Below, one piece after another: positions 8,292-15,307 of a DNA stretch of 40,954 nucleotides (the first letter of the stretch is position 1; every line of letters starts with the position of its first letter). The stretch spans positions 1-40,954 of the IMG/VR virus record IMGVR_UViG_3300045131_001339, one strand, 5' to 3'. This stretch comes from a virus. The notes beneath the pieces were generated by a model, which saw only the letters and a program-made list of their open reading frames with translations, did no database searches and had not been told where the DNA came from. A program made the position numbers and the translations under genes.

Positions 8292-8669
8292 ATGGAATTT
8301 TATATTAAAAAGAATGCAACATTACCTGTGTTAAAAATGCAGGTAGTTAAAGATGGTAGGGCCGGTTACATGCAACTAATGCAAGACTTGGAGGTCTCTA
8401 CTATTTTTTTTACTATGATTGAAGAGGAGACAGGTATTCCTAAAATTGTCTCCGCTCCTGCTGAAATAGTTAATTTAATTTTACCTGAAGGTTCTGACCC
8501 CGAATATTATATCTATTTTAAATTTACAGAAAGAGATACAAATACACCGGGTCGATATCAAGGACAATTTTTAATTAAAAACGACGAAGGAAATTTAATT
8601 CTTCCGATTAGAGAAGAACTTTATATTAATATCCAAGATAGTTTTATTTCAGAAACTGCTTGTTGTTAA
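8292..8669 (+). CDS. Small beta-sandwich phage protein, BppU-N-like
   Basis: 125 residues. It opens with FYIKKNATLPVLKMQVV and ends with GRYQGQFLIKND, an ILPIREELYINIQDS strand and a CC tail. An early strand pair with a middle excursion and a closing G-x-Y-x-x-x-F / L-x-I-x-I pattern is typical of the Ig-like N-terminal domain of baseplate upper proteins (BppU) and related phage appendage domains. The match is weak and by pattern only. It has its own late box and sits between the glycosyltransferases and a gene of unknown function, so a minor virion protein is the likeliest role. Confidence 0.4.
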   Translation: MEFYIKKNATLPVLKMQVVKDGRAGYMQLMQDLEVSTIFFTMIEEETGIPKIVSAPAEIVNLILPEGSDPEYYIYFKFTERDTNTPGRYQGQFLIKNDEGNLILPIREELYINIQDSFISETACC

Positions 8670-8672
8670 CTT

Positions 8673-9158
8673 ATGAAACTAACTAATTTATTAACAAAGA
8701 TAATTTTAGAGGAAGTAGGTACTACTATTCCTGTTACTAAATTTGTAACTGATGGTTATTTGATAACACTTAATGCCAGTAAACATCAGTGGAAAGATAG
8801 ACAAGGAAGTAAATCTCTTGAAGATATTGTTGAAATATATGAGGATAATTTTTTAAACAATCCTAAATTTTATGATAGAGTTGGCGTTCCAAACAGGTTA
8901 ATTAAAAATGTATTTATTAATGATTTTTATATTATTAAAAAAAGGATGTCAAATTTAAATAATCCCAAAAATTCAGTGGTTTTTATAAAAGAAGTTGGTG
9001 ATGAATTAAATTTACCTCAATATATGAATTTTATTGAATTTTTGTTATTCACGGAAGACTTAATAAACTATACAATAGTTACTTCCGTATTTTCAGAATA
9101 TGGTGATTACCTAAAAACTTTTGGAAAAACTAAAAATAGTCCAAGATTTATGTTGTAG
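8673..9158 (+). CDS. Hypothetical protein with MK...ILEE N-terminal peptide
   Basis: 161 residues, not recognised. The N-terminus (MKLTNLLTKIILEE) has the same style as several other genes here (starts at 18336, 18638, 23625): Met-Lys, a short amphipathic stretch, then a hydrophobic-x-Glu. The rest is alpha/beta with alternating hydrophobics (FINDFYIIKKRM, SVVFIKEVGDEL) and no membrane segment. It starts three bases after the preceding stop and is followed by a host-type promoter region, so it ends this transcription unit. It might be a packaged internal protein if the N-terminal peptide is a capsid-targeting signal (speculative). Confidence 0.5.
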   Translation: MKLTNLLTKIILEEVGTTIPVTKFVTDGYLITLNASKHQWKDRQGSKSLEDIVEIYEDNFLNNPKFYDRVGVPNRLIKNVFINDFYIIKKRMSNLNNPKNSVVFIKEVGDELNLPQYMNFIEFLLFTEDLINYTIVTSVFSEYGDYLKTFGKTKNSPRFML

Positions 9159-9182
9159 GTTTAAAATAGTTTACTATCTTTG
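9153..9182 (+). promoter_or_regulatory. Bacteroidota-type promoter 1 (TTG-N19-TATCTTTG)
   Basis: TTG at 9153-9155, 19 bases, TATCTTTG at 9175-9182, matching the -33/-7 promoter of Bacteroidota (TTTG, about 19 bases, TAnnTTTG). It reads into the 37-codon gene at 9220. The upstream element overlaps the end of the previous gene. Confidence 0.65.
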
Positions 9183-9219
9183 TACTCAATAACAACAACC
9201 CCTAACACCCACAGAAATC

Positions 9220-9333
9220 ATGACAACAGTAACTTTCACAATGCAAGAAATATGGGCCGCTTCAAGACCATCAATTCAAAAAAGTAAAAAAACTTACAAT
9301 AGAAAACCAAAACACAACATCAACAAATATTAA
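9220..9333 (+). CDS. 37-residue basic small protein / leader peptide
   Basis: Begins MTTVTFTMQEIWAAS and ends in a Lys-rich tail (KKTYNRKPKHNINKY). It lies alone between a Bacteroidota-type promoter and an intrinsic terminator, so it forms a complete miniature transcription unit. The first eight codons match those of the nine-codon ORF at 9415 (M-x-x-V-x-F-T-M), including the identical DNA string TTCACAATG. Function unknown; a leader peptide, a DNA-binding small protein or an early host-takeover peptide would all fit the basic composition and promoter type. Confidence 0.55.
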   Translation: MTTVTFTMQEIWAASRPSIQKSKKTYNRKPKHNINKY

Positions 9334-9340
9334 TGAATGA

Positions 9341-9366
9341 CCCAACATAAAAGTGTTGGGTTTTTT
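9341..9366 (+). terminator. Intrinsic terminator after the 37-codon gene
   Basis: Perfect 7-bp stem CCCAACA / TGTTGGG with loop TAAAAG, then six T. It lies eight bases after the stop codon. Confidence 0.85.
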
Positions 9367-9377
9367 AGTTAATAGAA

Positions 9378-9408
9378 TTTGACTAACCATTTTAATTTTC
9401 TATATTTG
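9378..9408 (+). promoter_or_regulatory. Bacteroidota-type promoter 2 (TTTG-N19-TATATTTG) for DNA polymerase
   Basis: TTTG at 9378-9381, exactly 19 bases, TATATTTG at 9401-9408: a full match to the Bacteroidota housekeeping promoter. Transcription should begin about 9413-9416, giving a leader of about 60 bases before the polymerase start. Confidence 0.8.
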
Positions 9409-9414
9409 TATACA

Positions 9415-9444
9415 ATGAGTAAGGTGAACTTCACAATGACGTGA
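9415..9444 (+). other. Nine-codon upstream ORF in the polymerase leader
   Basis: ATG to TGA, peptide MSKVNFTMT. It begins at the predicted transcription start, so it would be leaderless or nearly so. It shares the pattern M-x-x-V-x-F-T-M and the bases TTCACAATG with the start of the gene at 9220, as though the same leader had been duplicated and cut short. Whether it is translated cannot be told from sequence. Confidence 0.4.
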
Positions 9445-9472
9445 TTGCCAATAAACCACTCCTACACAAAAT

Positions 9473-12268
9473 ATGTTTACAGACCAATACATTGAGTCGT
9501 TCCTACATGGAAACGACCCAGAAGAATTTATAGTTGCCATTGAGTACGACTATCGTGAGAACTGCATCTACAAAATTAAAGAGATTCCTGGTAAAGGAAA
9601 AGAAATCCGTAAAGATACATTTACCCCATTTGCTTGGGTAGGTGACTTACGTCAAATTAATTTTTACAAAGGTTCCAAAGCAGCTCAAAAAGAAGCCATG
9701 ACCAAACATGGTATTATGATTGAAAAATTAGAAACCCACGGTAATGAAAGATTACAAAAGGGTATGACTTTCATGGTTAAATCACTTAAAGGTTATAGAG
9801 AACTTATCCAATTCTTTAGAGAAGGCGGATGTGACCCATGGGGAGATAAAACCAAAGACAAAGTAATAATTCTACCTCCTGTAGAACAATATTTAATATC
9901 CAAAGAAAAAAGATTATTCAAAGGATTTGAGAATTACGAAGAAGTTACCCGAATGGTATATGACTTGGAGACGACTGCTCTTGAACCTCAAGATGGTCGT
10001 ATCTTCATGATTGGAATTAAAACCAATAAAGGTTACCATAGAGTTATTGAATGTGTGGATGAATCTGAAGAGAGAAATGCCATCATTGAATTTTTCAAAG
10101 TAATTAACGAACTTAAACCAAGTATTATTGGTGGTTATAATTCTGCAAACTTTGACTGGCATTGGATATTTGAAAGATGTAAGATTTTAAATATTGACCC
10201 AAAGAAAATTTGTAAATCATTGCATCCCGACCATTCATTTACAAGAAAAGATAGTATGTTAAAACTCGCCAATGAGGTTGAGTCTTATACTCAAACTTCT
10301 ATTTGGGGTTACAATGTTATTGATATAATTCATGCTGTTCGTAGAGCGCAAGCAATTAACTCAAGTATCAAAGCTGCTGGTTTGAAATACATTACCCAAT
10401 ACATTAATGCGGAAGCACCTGACCGTGTGTATATTGACCATTTAAATATTGGTCCATTCTATACAAAGAAAGAAGACTTTTGGTTAAACATTCAAAATGG
10501 TAAGTATAAAAAAGTTGGTATTGATTCTAAAATTGATGCGGTTTGTGAGAAACGAAGTGATATCTACAATAAAATAACAGGAGATAAGTTAGTTGAGATG
10601 TATCTTGACGATGACTTAGATGAAACCCTTAAAGTTGACCAAGAGTTCAACCAAGGTTCATTCTTGTTGGCTGCAATGATTCCAACAACATATGAAAGGG
10701 TTTCAACAATGGGTACCGCAACATTGTGGAAAATGTTAATGTTAGCATGGTCTTACAAACATGGACTTGCAATCCCTGCCAAAGAATCAAAGACTGACTT
10801 CGTAGGAGGTCTTTCTAGACTACTTAAGGTTGGTTATAGTAAGAATGTACTTAAACTGGATTTCTCGTCCCTATATCCTTCTATTCAGTTGGTACATGAT
10901 GTATTTCCTGATTGTGATGTGACGGGAGCTATGAAAGGGATGTTAAGTTATTTCCGTAATACTCGTATTAAGTACAAACAACTTGCTGAAGAATATTATA
11001 ACATTGACCGTAATAAATCTGAATCGTATGGTAATAAACAATTACCAATTAAGATTTTTATTAACTCTATGTTTGGTGCCTTGTCTGCCCCTCAGGTTTA
11101 TGCTTGGGGTGATATGTACATGGGAGAACAGATTACTTGTACGGGTAGACAATATCTTCGTCAGATGATTAAATTCTTTATGACCAAAGGATATGTACCA
11201 TTGGTTATGGATACAGACGGTGTTAACTTTTCAACACCTGATGATGCAAAAGACCGAGTTTATGTTGGTCGTGGATTGAATTGGAAAGTTGAAGAGGGTA
11301 AAGAGTATTATGGACCCGAAGCTGATGTTGCGGAGTATAATGATATTTTTATGAGAGGTGAGATGGCTCTTGATACTGATGGTGTTTGGCCGTCAACCAT
11401 TAATTTGGCTCGTAAAAACTATGCGGTTATGGATGCCAAGGGTAAGATTAAATTAACAGGTAATAGTATTAAATCTAAAAAATTACCATTGTACATTGAG
11501 GCGTTTTTGGATAAAGGTATTAAAATGTTATTGGAAGGTGATGGTAAAGCATTTGTTGAATATTACTACGAGTATCTTCAAACCATTTATGATAAAAAAA
11601 TTCCATTGTCTAAAATTGCACAAAGAGCTAGAGTTAAGTTAAGTCTTGATGATTATAAAAAAAGGTTAACAACAAAAACTAAAGCAGGTAATAGTATGAG
11701 TAGAATGGCTCATATGGAATTGGCATTACAAAATAGTCTAAATGTAAGTTTAGGTGATGTTATTATGTATGTTAATAATGGAACCAAATCATCACAAGGA
11801 GATGTGCAAAAGATGACGGTAAAACAAATCAAAGATGCAAACGCTTTTAACTTGTTTAATGACCCGAAATCAAAATCAATCAGTGATGGTGTAATGATTA
11901 ATTGTTATATGTTAGATAAAGACATTTTAGATAATAATCCTGATTTGACAGGCGACTATAATGTACCACGAGCAGTTGCAACATTCAATAAAAAACTTCA
12001 ACCTTTAATGGTTGTTTTTAAAGATGAAGTTAGAAATGGGTTAATTGTTAATACCCCTGAGGAAAGAGGTATTTTTACAACGGCACAATGTGAATTAATC
12101 AATGGTTATCCATTAGGTAATGGGGACCAAGATAGTTTGGAAGAAGTTATGACATTATCAGATGGTGAATTATCTTATTGGGAAAAAAGAGGTCTTAATT
12201 CTGATTATATGTATGAAATGGCAGAAGAAAATTGGGAAGAAAAATTAGGATTGCTTCAAACCGTCTGA
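9473..12268 (+). CDS. gp43: Family B DNA polymerase (T4 gp43-like)
   Basis: 931 residues, close to T4 gp43 (898). The exonuclease domain shows YDLETT (163-168, Exo I D164/E166) and GYNSANFDW (221-229, Exo II N-x-x-x-F-D). The polymerase domain shows KLDFSSLYPSIQL (motif A, D463), KIFINSMFGALSA (motif B) and MDTDGVNF (motif C, D580 and D582). It replicates the phage genome with 3'-5' proofreading. Motif C carries Gly where DTDS is usual, but both catalytic Asp are present. It is transcribed from a host-type promoter, so probably early. Its 3' end overlaps the convergent gene at 12245 by 24 bases. Confidence 0.95.
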   Translation: MFTDQYIESFLHGNDPEEFIVAIEYDYRENCIYKIKEIPGKGKEIRKDTFTPFAWVGDLRQINFYKGSKAAQKEAMTKHGIMIEKLETHGNERLQKGMTFMVKSLKGYRELIQFFREGGCDPWGDKTKDKVIILPPVEQYLISKEKRLFKGFENYEEVTRMVYDLETTALEPQDGRIFMIGIKTNKGYHRVIECVDESEERNAIIEFFKVINELKPSIIGGYNSANFDWHWIFERCKILNIDPKKICKSLHPDHSFTRKDSMLKLANEVESYTQTSIWGYNVIDIIHAVRRAQAINSSIKAAGLKYITQYINAEAPDRVYIDHLNIGPFYTKKEDFWLNIQNGKYKKVGIDSKIDAVCEKRSDIYNKITGDKLVEMYLDDDLDETLKVDQEFNQGSFLLAAMIPTTYERVSTMGTATLWKMLMLAWSYKHGLAIPAKESKTDFVGGLSRLLKVGYSKNVLKLDFSSLYPSIQLVHDVFPDCDVTGAMKGMLSYFRNTRIKYKQLAEEYYNIDRNKSESYGNKQLPIKIFINSMFGALSAPQVYAWGDMYMGEQITCTGRQYLRQMIKFFMTKGYVPLVMDTDGVNFSTPDDAKDRVYVGRGLNWKVEEGKEYYGPEADVAEYNDIFMRGEMALDTDGVWPSTINLARKNYAVMDAKGKIKLTGNSIKSKKLPLYIEAFLDKGIKMLLEGDGKAFVEYYYEYLQTIYDKKIPLSKIAQRARVKLSLDDYKKRLTTKTKAGNSMSRMAHMELALQNSLNVSLGDVIMYVNNGTKSSQGDVQKMTVKQIKDANAFNLFNDPKSKSISDGVMINCYMLDKDILDNNPDLTGDYNVPRAVATFNKKLQPLMVVFKDEVRNGLIVNTPEERGIFTTAQCELINGYPLGNGDQDSLEEVMTLSDGELSYWEKRGLNSDYMYEMAEENWEEKLGLLQTV

Positions 12269-12580
12269 ACTTAAAATATACCAATTACCACCAACAAACC
12301 TAAATTCAATACAAGCATATCTTTCTGCGACTACTTCATCATAGTCCTCATCAATTTTACCGGTGTCAGGTATGATTGTAAGTCTTGTCATTGATTTTAC
12401 TACAACATGGTCTGTTGTTTTTGAGTCTAAAATAACTGTTGAGTCGGAAACTCCCCTAACAACTATACAAGATTCACCATTGGTTTGGTAATTTGTTTCA
12501 GAAACTATTGAGATTTCTGATGTGTCTATAACTAAACCATTAATGATTTTTCTTGAGGGTATTGTTTTTATAATTGCCAT
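12245..12580 (-). CDS. Small beta-rich probable virion protein
   Basis: 111 residues. It is almost wholly beta-pattern, with a closing ACIEFRFVGGNWYILSSDG that resembles the C-terminal strand pair of phage fibre, neck and decoration proteins. It starts four bases after the end of the gene upstream (12585-13709) with no box of its own, so it is the last gene of the minus-strand structural unit. Its 3' end overlaps the polymerase gene tail to tail by 24 bases. No family is assigned. Confidence 0.5.
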   Translation of the reverse strand: MAIIKTIPSRKIINGLVIDTSEISIVSETNYQTNGESCIVVRGVSDSTVILDSKTTDHVVVKSMTRLTIIPDTGKIDEDYDEVVAERYACIEFRFVGGNWYILSSDGLKQS

Positions 12581-12584
12581 AAAT

Positions 12585-13709
12585 TTAAATTACATATATT
12601 TGACGAGGCATTGCTCTAAACTTCATTTGTTTGTTTAAGTTTTCTGCTATTAACGCTTCTCTTTCCATTACTTTATCGGGTCTCATTCTTGTTAACCATC
12701 CTTCAGCCCCTGTTAATTCTTCTATTAATTTAGATTTTTCATCTTTGGCCTCGGTTAGTAAACTTTGGTAATCCATTACAATTTCAGAATCAGGTGTCTT
12801 TAAGTTCCCACTATATTTACCTCTAACTCTCGCCAAAGTTTCTTTACAATATGCTGTAAACCATCTTCTCACCCATTGTTGACCAGGGACATTTAAGTCT
12901 TCCCAAGATAATTCTTCAATAGGTACATCTGTTGGTAATTTAATAATATCAGGATTATTTTTTAAACAATCGGCTCTACTATCAGGTTCAACATCATAGT
13001 ACCAATACCATACGGCTTTACCCACGTATTGACTATAACTTGACCAATTAAATTTACCACCAGGGGTATTCATTAAGTGAATTAACTTTTTACCATCAGG
13101 TAATCCTGTTATTCTATATGTCATTGAACCACCTAATATTCTATTAAGAATATTTGCTTCTTGCATTCTAATTAAATAATCAAAACCTGACATCATAAAA
13201 TAAGAACCTTGATTACCCATTTGAGCAAATCCTGCTTGGTCGGCACCTAAACCGATACCACCAAAACCACCACCCATACCACCTATTCCAAAGGCGGTCC
13301 AAGGTTGGTCACTAAACCATAGTAATTCGTTAACCTCTCTACCTGCGGGAATTTCGTATGTTTGAACATTCTTTTCAAGAACAAAATAATCTTTCTTTAA
13401 AACCCAAGGACCTTCAGTTTGAAGACCAACAATTTTAGAATAAGCATAACTGAACTGTTGTTCAAAATCCATAGTTCTTGTGACTAAGGCTCTTGCAACT
13501 GACCTTTCGTTCATGTTTAAATTCACAAGATTAACCCATTGTGAATCAATTAACCATTGAAGAATATACTCTTCGTAATCCCCAAGGGCTAACTCCATTA
13601 ATGAATCCATCATCTCATCTTCAAGTTCAACACTTCTTAGTGGTGCACCTAACTGATGTTTAATTCTTGTATAAATTTTACTTCTTTCTGGTTCCGGTAT
13701 TACTGCCAT
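12585..13709 (-). CDS. Probable virion structural protein (374 aa)
   Basis: The N-terminal 110 residues are helical and acidic (start MAVIPEPERSKIYTRI). The middle has a Gly-rich loop (GIGGMGGGFGGIGLG, about 140-155) and beta pattern with many Trp and Tyr. The C-terminus has LARVRGKYSG followed by a helical stretch (KDEKSKLIEELTG). This layout recurs in structural proteins of large marine myoviruses as I remember them, but I cannot name the T4 counterpart; neck, connector or baseplate are all possible. A late-type box sits three bases before its ATGG, supporting late expression. The gene precedes the small virion-like gene at 12245-12580. Confidence 0.45.
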   Translation of the reverse strand: MAVIPEPERSKIYTRIKHQLGAPLRSVELEDEMMDSLMELALGDYEEYILQWLIDSQWVNLVNLNMNERSVARALVTRTMDFEQQFSYAYSKIVGLQTEGPWVLKKDYFVLEKNVQTYEIPAGREVNELLWFSDQPWTAFGIGGMGGGFGGIGLGADQAGFAQMGNQGSYFMMSGFDYLIRMQEANILNRILGGSMTYRITGLPDGKKLIHLMNTPGGKFNWSSYSQYVGKAVWYWYYDVEPDSRADCLKNNPDIIKLPTDVPIEELSWEDLNVPGQQWVRRWFTAYCKETLARVRGKYSGNLKTPDSEIVMDYQSLLTEAKDEKSKLIEELTGAEGWLTRMRPDKVMEREALIAENLNKQMKFRAMPRQIYVI

Positions 13710-13712
13710 GTC

Positions 13713-13720
13713 AATAAATA
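13713..13720 (-). promoter_or_regulatory. Putative late promoter box TATTTATT (minus strand), 3 nt before ATG
   Basis: On the minus strand: TATATTTATT-GAC-ATGG, filling the 17-base gap between the superoxide dismutase gene and the next gene. Confidence 0.5.
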
Positions 13721-13726
13721 TATTAG

Positions 13727-15265
13727 TTATTCTATTTCGTGAATTAATGATGAATCATTAAACACATATTGGTTATGGTTTTTTATTGGTTTATTATCAA
13801 AAATCAAAATTTTATTTGTTTTTGTATTAATAAATATCATCCAATCTACACTATATGGTTGAACATTACCAGTATCTTTAACCGTAATTGTGTTGTTTTC
13901 TTTTGTGATTGAGGAATATGGTTTAACTTGTGTTCTATATCTTTTACCATTTAAAGTGATTGCCAAATCTTCCCCTTTAAATGCGTCTATTTTTTGACCA
14001 TGACCCCCAAGTTTTTCAAGTTTTGCAGAATCTCCAAAATATTTTTGGAATTTATCTAATACCTCATCTTCAGACTTTTGTCCTCTATCCCATAGTTTTT
14101 TTAATACTTTGATGATATTAATAAATTCTTCGTTATTTTTTGTGAATATTTTTGTTTTAAAATGATTTAACGCTTTAACCAATCGGTTAATTTCTGTAAT
14201 TGTTCTGTTTTCTTTTTTAGAAAAATCAAATTTCTTTTCGGGTTTACCTAATTTCTCAATTTGAATATTGATTGCTCGGGTTAACAAACAAAATGTGTTG
14301 AAGTTTGTGTTTAAATTATTAAGGATTGACCTTCCTTCTTTAGACTCTAATCCGTAAAACCCTGACATTTCTTTATCAGTACTCTCAACCCAAAATTGAT
14401 GGAATACTTGTTTTAGTGAGTCAGTTACTCCGTCTTGATAAATTTTCTTAATTTTTGTATTGTTGATAAGTTCTCTGTAGAATTGAACTTCTTTGGCATC
14501 ACAGAATTTTGCCTCTTTAGATTCGGTTATTAATTTCTCAAGTTTAACAGATTCCATTAGTTTTGTTTCTGTTTTCATTTCATATAATTTAGAAACAAAA
14601 TCCCAATTTACAACTTTCCAAAAGTTTACAATATATTCATCTCTTTTGTTTCTATACTTTAGATAATAAGCGTGTTCCCATAGGTCTAACCCTAAAAGTG
14701 GAAATCCACCACCTTCAATAACATTCATTAAAGGATTATCTTGATTTGGAGTTGACATAATCTTTAATGTGTTTTTAGCTGTGAGTACTAACCATACCCA
14801 ACCTGAACCGAATCTATCTTTAGCAACAGTATCAAATTGTTTTTTGAAAGAGATAAAACTTCCAAATTGTTTTGTTATTTTTTTTAAAAGTTCCCCTTCT
14901 AATTTCTTAGGGGTCGGGGTTAACATGTTCCAAAATAATGCGTGGTTAAAGGCTCCACCGGCATTATTTCTAATTGTTTTATCAAAACGACCTATTGTTT
15001 TAATAATTTGTTCTAACTCTAAGTCCCCGTATTTTTTCTTGGATAAAGCATCGTTTAGTTTATCTACATACCCTTTGTAATGTTTGTTGTAGTGGAAGTT
15101 CATTGTTTCGGGGTCAATAAACTGTTTGAGGGCTGAATAGGAGTATGGTAATTTTTCTATTCCTATTTTTTTCATTTCGGTAATCAATAACTCTTTTTCT
15201 TTGGTGATGTGGTTTTCAAGTATTTGTGTTTCGAGTTGTTGAATTTTCTCTTCTATTTTTTTCAT
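13727..15265 (-). CDS. Mn/Fe superoxide dismutase fused to a nuclease-like domain
   Basis: 512 residues, more than twice a normal superoxide dismutase (about 200). Residues 39-225 are a full Mn/Fe SOD: metal ligands H58 (NFHYNKHY), H108 (GGAFNHALFW), D194 and H198 (LDLWEHAYY), plus H62 and Y66. G104 together with NQD at 174-176 favours the Mn-type. It would convert superoxide to peroxide and oxygen. A 36-residue charged extension precedes it. After a linker (about 232-256) comes an unrecognised helical region, then at 420-490 a pattern of D433, 12 residues, Q446-V-K448 followed by strands, typical of PD-(D/E)XK nucleases. ITE tripeptides lie at both SOD borders (E30, E248). The nuclease call is by motif only. 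Confidence 0.85.
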   Translation of the reverse strand: MKKIEEKIQQLETQILENHITKEKELLITEMKKIGIEKLPYSYSALKQFIDPETMNFHYNKHYKGYVDKLNDALSKKKYGDLELEQIIKTIGRFDKTIRNNAGGAFNHALFWNMLTPTPKKLEGELLKKITKQFGSFISFKKQFDTVAKDRFGSGWVWLVLTAKNTLKIMSTPNQDNPLMNVIEGGGFPLLGLDLWEHAYYLKYRNKRDEYIVNFWKVVNWDFVSKLYEMKTETKLMESVKLEKLITESKEAKFCDAKEVQFYRELINNTKIKKIYQDGVTDSLKQVFHQFWVESTDKEMSGFYGLESKEGRSILNNLNTNFNTFCLLTRAINIQIEKLGKPEKKFDFSKKENRTITEINRLVKALNHFKTKIFTKNNEEFINIIKVLKKLWDRGQKSEDEVLDKFQKYFGDSAKLEKLGGHGQKIDAFKGEDLAITLNGKRYRTQVKPYSSITKENNTITVKDTGNVQPYSVDWMIFINTKTNKILIFDNKPIKNHNQYVFNDSSLIHEIE

Positions 15266-15286
15266 ATAATTAGATTATTCATTACA

Positions 15287-15294
15287 TATAAATA
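15287..15294 (-). promoter_or_regulatory. Putative late promoter box TATTTATA (minus strand)
   Basis: Minus-strand TATTTATA, 21 bases before the start of the superoxide dismutase fusion gene, in the 42-base gap after the SNF2 helicase gene. Confidence 0.5.
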
Positions 15295-15307
15295 ATCCAG
15301 TTTTTAT

